From Symsagittifera roscoffensis (Eukaryota > Xenacoelomorpha > Acoela > Convolutidae), in contig NC_087065.1 in NCBI RefSeq assembly GCF_963678635.1, forward strand, positions 44,517,430-44,581,429: a stretch of DNA of 64,000 nucleotides, given 5' to 3'. The first letter of the stretch is position 1. Each line of letters opens with the position of its first letter. The notes under the pieces were generated by a model, which worked only from the letters and a program-made list of their open reading frames with translations, was not told the DNA's origin and ran no database searches. The translations under genes were made by a program, and so were the position numbers. Positions 11,968 to 23,314 of the stretch are shown piece after piece.

Positions 11968-12900
11968 CTATAGGCTGGATAAATTCATGTGGGATAAGGA
12001 AGGGTCTGGATCTTCGGCGTTAAAGGTCTTCGTGATTGGGCAAAATATATACATTTGTGTTACTGGGTCATAATTGCGGAGGATGCCGTGAAGGTTAGCA
12101 TCCTTGATGCAATAAGTGAAATTAAGAAAAAATGGTGAAGTGTACTTCGAGTTAAGAAACTGAAAACGATGGTGTGGTTGTCTTGATGGTGTATGTAAAT
12201 CAAAATGATTTTGTATGAAGCGATAGTATGTATATGTATGAGTCTGTTTAGTGCGTAACATAATGTCGTGCGAACAGTGCAAATTGCGTTCATGTGGTGC
12301 AAGGAAGTGAAAGGTTAGTGAAAATAACTGAAATTTGTCTTTAAAACTTTCGTAAGCTTGAATATCATTTAGTGCTTCAGAAATGATGTGATCATATTTT
12401 CTATCAAAAATATTAAGTGTGAATACATATGACGTTTTGATGAAACATTTTTCTGTTAGTTGTGGGTTAGCGAAGCGGTCGTCATCTAGAAATTAGTCTT
12501 GATTAGTTCGGATGATATTATGGTCGTAATTTTCTATTGTAAATTCGTTAGCACGAGGTGCAGTGAATGTTTTTAGTAATTTTTTATATCCTATATACGT
12601 AAATTGTCTAGGTGTTAGTGTTGCGGTGAGTCTATATAGCATATCTTTATTCTTTTCTATATCGTCATGAGTACTAGATAGTGGCAGGCAAAGGGGATTA
12701 GTAAAATGGTAATATGCTGTCCAGTGAAGTGTGGGCATTAAAACATGTTCATCTACAAAACTACGTGTGTCGTTAGTGTCGTTAGGTGTGTTTAATGTAT
12801 ATTGTGGGAATGAGGGTAAGGTGATTGCTAGAAAATCTTTCGTGTTGGTGTGTTGTGGATGATTAATATGTTCGCAGGCTGTTCCGGGTTTGGTCGGGAA
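11968..12900 (-). pseudogene. Unknown protein, second part of the post-envelope gene, one internal stop
   Basis: On the minus strand one frame stays open from about 12,900 to 11,968 apart from a single TAA at 12493-12495. The sequence on both sides of that stop reads smoothly, so I take it as one coding region of about 300 codons. It has a dense mix of aromatic and charged residues (LHWTAYYHFTN, FLNFTYCIKD) unlike the disordered frame before it. I recognise no domain. It overlaps the end of the 13541-12828 frame in a different phase, so the two may be parts of one gene joined by a frameshift, or two overlapping genes. Confidence 0.5.
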
Positions 12901-13541
12901 TGGGTGATTCGGGAATTTTTTTGTTTAAAAGTGCGATAAGCTCGGTGAGTGCTATTCGATGTTTCGGTGGATGTGGATGATTGTGCTAATGATGCAGTGT
13001 AAGCTGAGGAGGGTGTAGGAGTAGGTGGGTTTGAGGATTCTATTGTGGATGAAATTTGATGTATGGTGAGGGTGTTAGGGTGTATTAACTGTTGTTGTAG
13101 GGTGATAAAATTATCGAGTTCCTGGGAAATTTGGGGGGTATCTGGAGAATTATTTGATGATCGGTCGGAATGAAGTGGAGAGTAGGTTGGGGTTACTTGC
13201 GAAGCATAAGAAGGAGTGGAAATGGATGGGAGTGAATTATTTGGTGGGATTGGTTGAAAAGGGGGTTTTGAAAAAACTGAGGAGTTGGTATGAAAATTAT
13301 TGGATGGAGATGGTTCGGAGTCTGCAAATTCATCAGGGGTTTCTATATTAGAGTTATTAAGTTGTGAGATGGAGTATAAAAATGAAATATCTGAGTTAGT
13401 ATCCGAATTCGTGCTTGATGATATATTAATAGTTGGGAAATCGGGTGGTGGGAAAGCAAAAAGTGGGATTATTGGGATTGGAGTGTGGAGGTTGGTTGGG
13501 TGGGAATTTGAGCGGTGTTGGGATCCAAGTTGTCGGCTCAT
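12828..13541 (-). CDS. Ser/Pro/Asn-rich unknown protein of the giant retrotransposon
   Basis: An uninterrupted 237-codon frame beginning with ATG (MSRQLGSQHRSN). Composition is dominated by Ser, Pro, Asn and Thr with short repeats of SS, PPT and TPS, so it is probably largely disordered. I recognise no domain. It ends in basic stretches (TFKQKNSRITHSRPNPEQ). It lies downstream of the envelope-like region and overlaps the start of the next frame (12,900-11,968). It may be the N-terminal half of a protein whose folded half lies in that frame. The plus-strand frames over the same bases are shadows. Confidence 0.55.
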   Translation of the reverse strand: MSRQLGSQHRSNSHPTNLHTPIPIIPLFAFPPPDFPTINISSSTNSDTNSDISFLYSISQLNNSNIETPDEFADSEPSPSNNFHTNSSVFSKPPFQPIPPNNSLPSISTPSYASQVTPTYSPLHSDRSSNNSPDTPQISQELDNFITLQQQLIHPNTLTIHQISSTIESSNPPTPTPSSAYTASLAQSSTSTETSNSTHRAYRTFKQKNSRITHSRPNPEQPANILIIHNTPTRKIF

Positions 13542-13688
13542 CGTGGTCTAAAAAAATGATTATTTTGAGACTGAAAAGCGGTGGTATGGGGTTGTTCTAT
13601 AATTTGTAGATATGTTTTATCATCTTGTGAATGATGTGTCATTATATGTTGTATGGGACTTTGCGATATATTTGGTCTAAAATTTGGG

Positions 13689-14095
13689 TTATGTGTTATT
13701 GCTAAGGTTTCGGAAATTACGTGGGACTAAGGATAATGGATGGTTATGTGGTAGGGGTGGCAACTGTTGTGCGGTAGGTGTTACTTCTAGGTTATTATGT
13801 TCTTCGTCGTACGTGTTCTGTCTTGTCGCTATTTTTGTATTATATTCTTTTATTTGTGCTTCTAGAAGAATTTTGTTTATTGATGAAGAAAAAATTCCAA
13901 AAAATCCTGCAAATAGTACGCGTGCTACACTTGCTTGTCTATTTACTTGTGTGTGTATAGCGCATGTGTTATAGATTCCTTTTAAAAGTGAAAAAAGAAA
14001 TCCTAAAAAGTTAAACATTGCGTATAGGATAGTTAATTTTTCTAAGATGTAATAGGGCCATCCTAGAAAATCGAGAAATTCATTTTTTAGGGTAA
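13689..14095 (-). pseudogene. Envelope-like gene, membrane-anchor part
   Basis: Last of four pieces of an envelope-like gene. It has a hydrophobic membrane-spanning stretch (including LGWPYYILEKL and FNFLGFLFSLL) followed by a polar tail with a Pro-rich end (TPTAQQLPPLPHNH). The order, ectodomain pieces then anchor then short tail, fits a type I membrane glycoprotein. It is in a different frame from 14640-14101. Confidence 0.5.
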
Positions 14096-14100
14096 CAAAG

Positions 14101-14640
14101 CTAAAAAATATTTATAGGTGAAATATCTTGCGGTCTGTATTTTTCACCGTTTAGATATATATAGTCTTTAATGTCTTTAAAATATCCGCTATAATCTTGT
14201 GTATAAATATCTGCAAATCCTGCGGTTTCGGCAAGTTTTCGTAAATTTTGATCAATTGATTGTCTTTGTATAGTGTCCATTTGTGTTAATAATTCTTGGA
14301 ATTTTTTTGTTCTAATGTGGTGTTGGATATCTGATTTTGAATATATTCCAATTGATTGTAAATCAATATTTGGATTACGAGCAATAGCTCTGATGCTTTC
14401 GGGTGAAAATTTTTTGAGTGATTGCATTAACGTAGGGTATGGAGTAAGAAGATAATATTTATCTTCATCAGGGTTCAATTGTACTACATTGTGGCTATTT
14501 TCTGATCCACATGGGACTGCGGTATCCCAAAAATATGTTCGTCTTGAAAGTGTGTCAACAAAATGTACCTTATTTTTATAAAATATAGGGATTCTTTTAT
14601 AGCAGCGTTTATCTTCAAAAACATATAGTGGTGATACTTT
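14101..14640 (-). pseudogene. Envelope-like gene, third part
   Basis: A minus-strand frame open from just after a run of six A bases at about 14,640 down to 14,101. It contains a Cys-bracketed section (KRCYKRIPIFY, then TAVPC about 30 residues later) and a later helical, charged stretch (LLTQMDTIQRQSIDQNLRKL). The Cys pattern followed by a long helix before the anchor resembles the C-terminal ectodomain of class III fusion glycoproteins of the herpesvirus gB/chuvirus type. I base that on pattern only. The frame change from the previous piece sits in the A-run, suggesting a homopolymer indel. Confidence 0.5.
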
Positions 14641-14641
14641 T

Positions 14642-15175
14642 TTAAGTATAAAACCATAAAATGTTTCCTTCGTAGTCTAGAAAATTTGATCTATTTCCTG
14701 ACAATAAATATCCTGCGTAGGGTATGTTTAATACTGCTAGTGCGAGTGATTGTAGGATTTGTGTCCTTTCTAAATCGCATAGTTGGTGAAGTGTTTCTAA
14801 TTCGGAAAGAACCATTTCTTGAAAAATTCGACTAATCGTGTAGTCTAACTTCATATCTAAGTAGATATCATAGTGGATATTACCAAAATAAGTGTTATTC
14901 ATTAGTGATAGTTCTTGTAAACGTGTACTTCTAGTGTCATGTGGCTTTAGTTTTCCACCAGGTTGACCATTGCTTTTTTGAAAGTTAACTGGTATATATG
15001 ATGTTCCTTCGTTTAGAGGGTGACCTGCGGCATAAGGGTCAAATTTTATTTTCCCAATGGTCATGTCGAAACCTTTTTCGTATTCAACTAGTATTTCAGA
15101 ATATTGTGTTTTGTAAAGTGGGTTCCTGTATTTGCATGCGATTTCTGTTTCTTGATATATTTGGAAACGTGTTAT
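14642..15175 (-). pseudogene. Envelope-like gene, second part
   Basis: The frame is open from after a TAA at 15176-15178 down to a stop at 14642. It includes a KFDPYAAGHPLNEG segment and a central helix (LSELETLHQLCDLERTQ) that ends in a conserved-looking AGYLLSGNRSNFL stretch. Similar helix-plus-loop arrangements occur in gB-type glycoproteins of chuviruses and of some LTR elements. The piece is joined to 16203-15172 and 14640-14101 only through frame changes. Confidence 0.5.
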
Positions 15176-16203
15176 TTATTTTCTTTATTATGGATATTTC
15201 GGAAATCAGTACTTTGTTTTCGTGATGGATGGACTTGTTCATATGGAATTGATTCTATAAAATATTTTTCGTGAAATTTTATCATTCGAGCGTGTATTTT
15301 TGCTACTTGAAATGTTGTGCATGTATCTTCGGGAAACCAAACAATTGTTGCTTGTGTCCGTGATGTAGGATCACAATAACCTTGATAATTTTTACAAGGT
15401 AATCTAATTCCTTGATAGATCATTGTGTTGTCGGATAAATCTCGTGTGAATTGTCTTTTTTCGAGTTGTATTTTCCAATCGAAAAACATTATTTCTTGAT
15501 ATCCTTTATTTATTGTGTCTGCTTTGCAGTTTGATGGATTATTTATTCCAATGTGTGGTATCCAGTGCTTATCGTGTATGTCATAAGTTAATGTTCCGTG
15601 TGCGCCGTTGTATGGGTATTTTTCATCTAGTTTTATATGTCTTTGATATCTTTCAAGTTCTGCTTGATGTACAGAATCGGCAAAGACTTGAAAATATACT
15701 AGTTTTCTGTCGGTGTTTTTATTTCTTGTTATATTTAGTCTGAGTAGCTCGTTTTTACAATCATCGGGATTTAGATGTAGAAGTCGTTCTATATTACTTT
15801 GGTAGAATGATTCGTGGTCAACTTGGTTTTTATTTCCGTTTGAAACTTGTGAACAATGTACTTTCTTTTCGGAAAATGTTGCTGTAAATTTATATCCTGC
15901 GACTGTTGTTGCTCGGGCTTTTGAATACAGTGTCGCTATTACATTTGTAGTTTCTATAGCTTGTGGTTCTGTTTCGCATTGTGATACTTGATTTATTGCA
16001 TATTTGTGTAGTGTTTTTTGTTCATTTTCTTCACAATCGTAGTGTGTTACTATTAAGTCCTGGGGTCCTGTGCGGGGAGAAGGATTTGTGTTCTGATCGG
16101 AAAACATTGGAAAAAAGATTTGTTGAAATATCCATATTTTATTTTTAGAATATACATGTGTATGATAATCCTGAGTATGAGTTATAAAATGTGATGTAAC
16201 CAA
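15172..16203 (-). pseudogene. Envelope-like gene, first and longest part (343 codons)
   Basis: The longest uninterrupted piece of the envelope-like region. It contains a THYDCEENEQ motif near residue 55, scattered Cys and possible N-glycosylation sites, and TQATIVWFPEDTCTTFQ near residue 290, a pattern seen before the fusion module of several invertebrate retroelement and chuvirus glycoproteins. A hydrophobic run near the N-terminus (IWIFQQIFFPMF) could be the remains of a signal peptide. In a live element the product would be a surface glycoprotein for cell entry or fusion. Here it is separated from its downstream parts by frameshifts, so no functional protein is expected. Confidence 0.55.
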
Positions 16204-17290
16204 TTGTCTTTTTGGTATATCTGTCGTGCTTATATATTACTTCAATTGTTATAAATGGTGGTGGTAGCGATTGAGCTGTTATATTGGGTGGGTTTAATGG
16301 GTAAGGATGTTGAACAATGTTGTTAAGTTTAATCGTGATTTCGAATTTTAATTGTAGACTATTTTGTTGGAGTATTTGGATGTTATGGTCACGAATGTCT
16401 TTGTGGATGTCTTGTCTATATTGTAGTCTATTGAGTGCCCAATTGTTGAGTCGGTTACTTTCTGGATGTTGTCCAAATAATGGTGGGGGTGCTGTGAATG
16501 TGTTCCAATCTAATCTTAAAGGGATATTTGTTGATGATTGCTCTCGATATCTAGCGTCGAGGTCATTTGGCAAATTTAGGGGGAAAAGGCGTCGGTGAAA
16601 TCTGACTTATTGATGGTGTTGATGGTAGTGATAATGTTTCTCGTAGTGATGATGATGTTGTTGTATCCGTAGAAATATCTATTGGGTCATTTATTAAATT
16701 TGGTTCACCTTGTGTGAATGAGTGTGTTGTCCAATATGGTAGTCGTGTTTGGTTGGGGGGGGGGGGGGGTTAAAGGGATTGTCACGTATTTGTTCAGATG
16801 TTGGTGTTGAACCTAAGTAATCTGAGGGTATACTTGAGGTGCTACGTTGTGAAAGAAGCGTGCTTCTGGTAATGTGCTATTTGGGTTTTCTGGAGTAATT
16901 GGTGGTGGGGATTGGGGTATATCAAAATGCACTCGGGGGGTTTGAAAATTTCTATTTCGTCGTGGATGTATAATTTGTCTACTTATTTCAATTGTATTTT
17001 GATTTGACTAATGTTTCTTATTCTACTTAATTCTTGTGGTAATATTGGGTATAAATTATATGTTGGTTCACTTAGGGGTGCTTGCCGCTGAACTGGTTCT
17101 AATGGTTCGGATAAGCGAGCGTGTCGTTCTTCAAAAGTGTATGGGTTATCTTGGAAAGAAGTTAGTGTGGATGTTTGGGAGTTTTGGGTAGTTGTAGGTA
17201 TTGTCGGGTTTTCTTGGGATGATGTCGGTGAAGACTGTTTGGGTGATTGTTGGTTAGCAATTTTTGAAAGTATTCTGATTGATTTTTCCT
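16145..17290 (-). pseudogene. Pro/Ser-rich unknown protein between pol and env, broken
   Basis: From about 17,290 down the minus strand reads a Pro/Ser/Thr-rich, disordered-looking sequence (QQSPKQSSPTSSQ, TIPTTTQNSQTS) that changes frame more than once. Near 16.6 kb it passes into a 142-codon frame (to 16145) with a more ordered composition (LKFEITIKLNN, PPFITIEVIYKHDRY). A 15-base C-run on the coding strand at about 16756-16770 lies in a proline tract and is a likely slip point. It overlaps the start of the envelope-like frame by about 60 bases. No domain recognised. Confidence 0.4.
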
Positions 17291-17770
17291 AGTGAAAAAA
17301 TTTATGTTTATTGTAGTATTCTTCGAGGAAAAGAATTAAAAGGATTGTTGCTAAGGTGAATGTGATTATTTCCTTTTTTATACATTTGCACATTGTCAAT
17401 ATTAGGGATGATAAAAATGTTATGAAAATTACAAATAGTAAAAAAATATCTGTTCTACTAAGAATTTTTTCGTTTCATTTAAATAAACTTTGGGTTATCG
17501 TACCTGTGAATACGGTCAATGATTTGGGAAAATTGGAGATGTATTTCAAATATGGAGTAGAAAATTAAAAAAATGTTGCAAAAAATGATTAAAATTATTA
17601 TAAAAGCTTCAAAGGTATCAAAGAGAAATATGAATAAAAGTTTAAGTATTGTGAAAAAGTTTATGAAAATGTTGAAAATTGTATTTTTAAAGATATTGAC
17701 TGATCGAGAGAAGAAATGGTTTCTTGGTCGAATATTTTTTGTTGTTTGGGGCAATTTTCAAGTGTGGTCG
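17280..17770 (-). pseudogene. Very hydrophobic, multi-membrane-span frame downstream of pol
   Basis: Two overlapping minus-strand segments are strongly hydrophobic. The first (17754-17479) has at least two Phe/Ile/Leu-rich stretches (ILKLLFIFLFDTF, FIIILIIFCNIFLIFY). The second, in another frame (about 17450-17290), continues with LFVIFITFLSSLILT and ITFTLATILLILFL, ending at a TAG. Read together they suggest one small multi-pass membrane protein now split by a frameshift. AT-rich DNA tends to give hydrophobic frames by chance, which lowers confidence. Confidence 0.35.
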
Positions 17771-18294
17771 AGTTATTTATTGATTTTTTGACAAGTGGGT
17801 TGAGTTTTGTGAGAAGTTGTTGGGGGCTAATTTTATGGTGTTCGGGAGGTCCTCTTTGCTTTATTTTTATTTGTAAGGTGATCTGAGGTATTTTTGAGAT
17901 TTTTGTACTTTAGGCCAAATTATTATGGTCGTAATTTTACTTTAGGCTAATTTATCATTTTTGGTTGGGGGGTTTTTGAGGTCTAAGTTGGGAAAATATT
18001 GTTGATCTTTGCGTTATTAGATAAGGGAGGGTTATGATATTATGGTGGTATTTATTTTAGTTGTCAAGTCTGAGTGGTTTGCTTATTTTTGACTTGGAGG
18101 TTGTAAAGTTATAGTTATAGACATGCCTGGAGTTTATTATCTTTCGTCTAATAGGTTGGTGTTATAGTTATAGAAGGTGACGGGTTGAATGAATCCAATT
18201 GGCTAAATTTGAACTAGAATTGTTGCGTTTTTTTGTCAGCATGTTATTTTGAAAATTGAAGATTCAATATGATCGAGAGGTGCGAGGATTTTAA
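17771..18294. other. Spacer between pol and the downstream genes
   Basis: About 520 bp with no open frame I can support on the element's coding strand. It lies directly beyond the distal end of the 2,508-bp duplication and could hold a splice acceptor for a subgenomic env message. Confidence 0.4.
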
Positions 18295-20802
18295 AATTAA
18301 AGTTGTTTTTGAAATTCAACTTTCTTTAAAATTTTAGATTGTGGGATGAATGTTTTGTAGTTTTTACGTGGTTGATTTCTAAGTCGTGATGACTCTCTAT
18401 GTTCTGATTTCTCGACTTGTTCTTGTGGTAAAATTTTTTCTATCATTTTCCTATTTTTCCTTTCTTTTTGAGGTATTTTTTGATCTAGCTTTTTTGTATT
18501 GTTTTGGGTTGTAGTTGGTTTTGTATTTTGTTTTCCATGATGAACGTCGTTTTGTTCATTTACTTCTTTTTCTGTATGTGGGTGATTTTGAATAACTTTT
18601 AAACCTGTGAAAGAATATAATTGAGTTAATTCGCGTAGTGCGTACTCTTTTGGGTAGTAAGGCAATAGATTGTTCCGATGTTGAACAATTTCTTTTTGGT
18701 TTGAATAGGTGATTTTATATGTTACGTCAGTGGGTTTGGCAATTATTTGGTATGGTCCTTTGCGAAGGGGTTGTAATTTTTTAGAAATTCCTTTTTGTGT
18801 ATTAAAATTAGGTATTAAAACAAATGTTCCAATTTTTAAATCTGAGGCTGGTGTAAATCGTGAAATAATTTGTTCGTTAATGTTTTGCCTTTGTAACAAT
18901 TTTTTTGTTACTCTTTGGTAAATTTCATTGTGTCTTTTATCTCTATTTAAAATCCATTCGGTGTGTGTGCCGGAGGCTAATTTAAGGATTTGTGGGTGAT
19001 GAAAATGATCTTCATCATGCTTGTGTAAAGGTAGGTTATAACAAACTGAGTCTTTATTTGGTTGGCAATAACCTTGTGCATTTTTATGAGAGTTTGCTGT
19101 AAACATAATTGGTTTACGTGGCTTTTGATTAAAAACCATTTCGTATGGTGACATTCCTAGAGTTGTCGTAATTTGTGAATTATATGCTAAGGGAAATAAT
19201 TTTACATCTGCTGACCATTCTGTGTATCTTGTATCATTTCCATTTATGATACATCTAAGATATTCTTGTAGTGAATGGTTCATACCTTCGACTAAACCGT
19301 TTGTCCAAGGTGCATGATATGTACGTGGTTTATGTTTGATGTTATATAAGTGTGACATACTGTGATGATTTCATTATTTATGAATTCTGTACCGTTATCT
19401 GTAACTAAGATTTCGGGTAATCCGAATTTAGCTATCCAGTGTTCATAAAGTGTTGTGTAAGCATGATAAGCATTACAATGTGGTACTGGGTTGAGTGCTA
19501 CATAATGTGTAAATGCATCAACAATTACCATAATGTAGGAGTTTCCTTCAGAGGATGGTGAAATTGGTCCTTTTGTATCGAATGAAATACGATGGTTAAA
19601 ATATAAACTTTGTCCTTTAAAATCTTGTTTTTGTGCTATTTTTTTTTGATTTGGATAAGGTTTATTTAGCTGACATATTATACAATCATTGCATAATACT
19701 TTTATCCAAATTGGTGCATTTGGGAAATAAAAATTTTGTGTAAAGTTTGAATATGTTTTCTCTGATCCAGAGTGTCCTTTAGTATTTTGTGTATGTGAAA
19801 TGTTAAAAACTATTAGTATCATACCTAAAGGGAGACAGGGAACTGTAGAATCATTTAATTGATATTCTAGAAGGTCTGTGTTTTCATTAATTGTTGTATT
19901 TTTAAATTTTCGGAAATATCGGAGGAGTGTTTTATTTCCTAAAATTGTGGTATCTGCTTTTACGGGCTTAGTTTTGTATTTGTGCCATGATTTTAATTTT
20001 CTAATTACTCGGTCGAGATTTTGATATTGTTTTAAGAGTTCAGGGGTAATTTCATCTGTTGGAGGGAGAAAAATATTTTCAATTTCTAGTTTTGATAGGG
20101 GAATTGTGTCAAGTGGGTCATGGAGGTCAAAAACTTGATTTATTGTGTATTTTGGGTCATTTGTTTGAGGTCTTGATGAATTTATTTTATCAGTTAAATT
20201 TGTTTTTTCAATTGATGGAAAAAAGTCTTTTTTATTCGAGTGGTGCTTTATTATTTTTTGTTGGGTGTTATTTTTTATCCATTGTGAGTATGGAATTGGT
20301 TTGAAAGTTGATGTTCCTAGTAGATCAACTTCGTAGTGATTGTTTTGGCAATCTAAGTAAAGTGGAAAATGTTGTAGGTTATTTATTTGTGATTGATCAA
20401 TGTCAGTTTTTACTGCATATTTGCATTCTAGTCGGGGTGCTGTTTTGTCTTTTGCAAAGTAAAATTTTATATTTTTTGGTATTTCAACTGTAGTTTTTCG
20501 TGTAAGTAATTCAGGTGGTGTATTTCGACTTAATGTATCTGGTAATGCAAGATTCTTTCCTGCTGTCCAAACTATATGTAAGTTTGGAAATTTCATTAGA
20601 ATTAATTGAAATCTATAAACTCGGTGATTGGGATTTGACTTTTGTGTAAAGAGAAAAATGATTGGTTTATGATCTGTGAATAGAACTGTTGGATGTTTTG
20701 ATCCAAGTATCAGAAATTCATATTCTGTAAGTGTATAAATTATAGCTGTACATTCTCTCATTAGAGCTGAGAGTCGTAGCTCTGCTTGTGTGAATAATCG
20801 GG
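18295..20802 (-). repeat. 2,508-bp internal tandem duplication, distal copy
   Basis: Identical to 20803-23310 at a constant offset of 2,508 bp, except for one difference I noticed (Thr against Lys codon, about 20,207 against 22,715). The junction at 20803-20806 is a 4-bp microhomology, AATT. The copy repeats the last part of RNase H, the whole integrase and the pol tail. Confidence 0.95.
18297..19358 (-). pseudogene. Integrase C-terminal half, duplicate copy
   Basis: A 353-codon frame identical to 20805-21866. It starts inside the integrase core and carries the final catalytic Glu in NGLVEGMN (residue 24), then an SH3-like/GPY-type C-terminal domain (LRKGPYQIIAKPTDVTYKI near residues 195-215), then a basic Lys/Gln-rich tail. 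It is separated by a -1 frame change from the frame with the two catalytic Asp residues, and belongs to a duplicated, headless pol piece, so it is not expected to be functional. Confidence 0.85.
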
Positions 20803-20827
20803 AATTAAAGTTGTTTTTGAAATTCAA
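19292..20827 (-). pseudogene. Truncated pol (RNase H end and integrase), duplicate copy
   Basis: A 511-codon frame repeating residues from mid-RNase H (SRLFTQAELRLSALMRE) to the integrase core of the full pol frame. The reverse transcriptase is missing. The first residues (about 9) come from reading across the duplication junction into the end of the neighbouring copy. It differs from the full copy by one substitution. It arose by tandem duplication and adds no new domain. Confidence 0.85.
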
Positions 20828-23314
20828 CTTTCTTTAAAATTTTAGATTGTGGGATGAATGTTTTGTAGTTTTTACGTGGTTGATTTCTAAGTCGTGATGA
20901 CTCTCTATGTTCTGATTTCTCGACTTGTTCTTGTGGTAAAATTTTTTCTATCATTTTCCTATTTTTCCTTTCTTTTTGAGGTATTTTTTGATCTAGCTTT
21001 TTTGTATTGTTTTGGGTTGTAGTTGGTTTTGTATTTTGTTTTCCATGATGAACGTCGTTTTGTTCATTTACTTCTTTTTCTGTATGTGGGTGATTTTGAA
21101 TAACTTTTAAACCTGTGAAAGAATATAATTGAGTTAATTCGCGTAGTGCGTACTCTTTTGGGTAGTAAGGCAATAGATTGTTCCGATGTTGAACAATTTC
21201 TTTTTGGTTTGAATAGGTGATTTTATATGTTACGTCAGTGGGTTTGGCAATTATTTGGTATGGTCCTTTGCGAAGGGGTTGTAATTTTTTAGAAATTCCT
21301 TTTTGTGTATTAAAATTAGGTATTAAAACAAATGTTCCAATTTTTAAATCTGAGGCTGGTGTAAATCGTGAAATAATTTGTTCGTTAATGTTTTGCCTTT
21401 GTAACAATTTTTTTGTTACTCTTTGGTAAATTTCATTGTGTCTTTTATCTCTATTTAAAATCCATTCGGTGTGTGTGCCGGAGGCTAATTTAAGGATTTG
21501 TGGGTGATGAAAATGATCTTCATCATGCTTGTGTAAAGGTAGGTTATAACAAACTGAGTCTTTATTTGGTTGGCAATAACCTTGTGCATTTTTATGAGAG
21601 TTTGCTGTAAACATAATTGGTTTACGTGGCTTTTGATTAAAAACCATTTCGTATGGTGACATTCCTAGAGTTGTCGTAATTTGTGAATTATATGCTAAGG
21701 GAAATAATTTTACATCTGCTGACCATTCTGTGTATCTTGTATCATTTCCATTTATGATACATCTAAGATATTCTTGTAGTGAATGGTTCATACCTTCGAC
21801 TAAACCGTTTGTCCAAGGTGCATGATATGTACGTGGTTTATGTTTGATGTTATATAAGTGTGACATACTGTGATGATTTCATTATTTATGAATTCTGTAC
21901 CGTTATCTGTAACTAAGATTTCGGGTAATCCGAATTTAGCTATCCAGTGTTCATAAAGTGTTGTGTAAGCATGATAAGCATTACAATGTGGTACTGGGTT
22001 GAGTGCTACATAATGTGTAAATGCATCAACAATTACCATAATGTAGGAGTTTCCTTCAGAGGATGGTGAAATTGGTCCTTTTGTATCGAATGAAATACGA
22101 TGGTTAAAATATAAACTTTGTCCTTTAAAATCTTGTTTTTGTGCTATTTTTTTTTGATTTGGATAAGGTTTATTTAGCTGACATATTATACAATCATTGC
22201 ATAATACTTTTATCCAAATTGGTGCATTTGGGAAATAAAAATTTTGTGTAAAGTTTGAATATGTTTTCTCTGATCCAGAGTGTCCTTTAGTATTTTGTGT
22301 ATGTGAAATGTTAAAAACTATTAGTATCATACCTAAAGGGAGACAGGGAACTGTAGAATCATTTAATTGATATTCTAGAAGGTCTGTGTTTTCATTAATT
22401 GTTGTATTTTTAAATTTTCGGAAATATCGGAGGAGTGTTTTATTTCCTAAAATTGTGGTATCTGCTTTTACGGGCTTAGTTTTGTATTTGTGCCATGATT
22501 TTAATTTTCTAATTACTCGGTCGAGATTTTGATATTGTTTTAAGAGTTCAGGGGTAATTTCATCTGTTGGAGGGAGAAAAATATTTTCAATTTCTAGTTT
22601 TGATAGGGGAATTGTGTCAAGTGGGTCATGGAGGTCAAAAACTTGATTTATTGTGTATTTTGGGTCATTTGTTTGAGGTCTTGATGAATTTATTTTATCA
22701 GTTAAATTTTTTTTTTCAATTGATGGAAAAAAGTCTTTTTTATTCGAGTGGTGCTTTATTATTTTTTGTTGGGTGTTATTTTTTATCCATTGTGAGTATG
22801 GAATTGGTTTGAAAGTTGATGTTCCTAGTAGATCAACTTCGTAGTGATTGTTTTGGCAATCTAAGTAAAGTGGAAAATGTTGTAGGTTATTTATTTGTGA
22901 TTGATCAATGTCAGTTTTTACTGCATATTTGCATTCTAGTCGGGGTGCTGTTTTGTCTTTTGCAAAGTAAAATTTTATATTTTTTGGTATTTCAACTGTA
23001 GTTTTTCGTGTAAGTAATTCAGGTGGTGTATTTCGACTTAATGTATCTGGTAATGCAAGATTCTTTCCTGCTGTCCAAACTATATGTAAGTTTGGAAATT
23101 TCATTAGAATTAATTGAAATCTATAAACTCGGTGATTGGGATTTGACTTTTGTGTAAAGAGAAAAATGATTGGTTTATGATCTGTGAATAGAACTGTTGG
23201 ATGTTTTGATCCAAGTATCAGAAATTCATATTCTGTAAGTGTATAAATTATAGCTGTACATTCTCTCATTAGAGCTGAGAGTCGTAGCTCTGCTTGTGTG
23301 AATAATCGGGAATT
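20803..23314 (-). repeat. 2,508-bp internal tandem duplication, proximal copy
   Basis: The copy that is continuous with the rest of pol. Homology to the distal copy runs to 23314, where the distal copy ends at the AATT junction. Confidence 0.95.
20805..21866 (-). pseudogene. Integrase C-terminal half and pol tail, in a -1 frame
   Basis: 353 codons in the frame one base back from the main pol frame. The catalytic Glu (NGLVEGMN) lies about 35 residues after the second Asp of the 24472-21800 frame, the DD35E spacing expected for a retroviral-type integrase. The two frames therefore encode one domain and the break falls inside the active site spacer. A GPY-type chromatin/DNA-binding domain and a Lys-rich tail follow. 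A one-base deletion is the simplest cause. It predates the tandem duplication because both copies share it. Confidence 0.85.

Noticed and set aside
13154-13974. Plus-strand frames opposite the post-envelope and envelope regions
   Set aside because: Shadows of the minus-strand coding regions, with poor amino acid composition.
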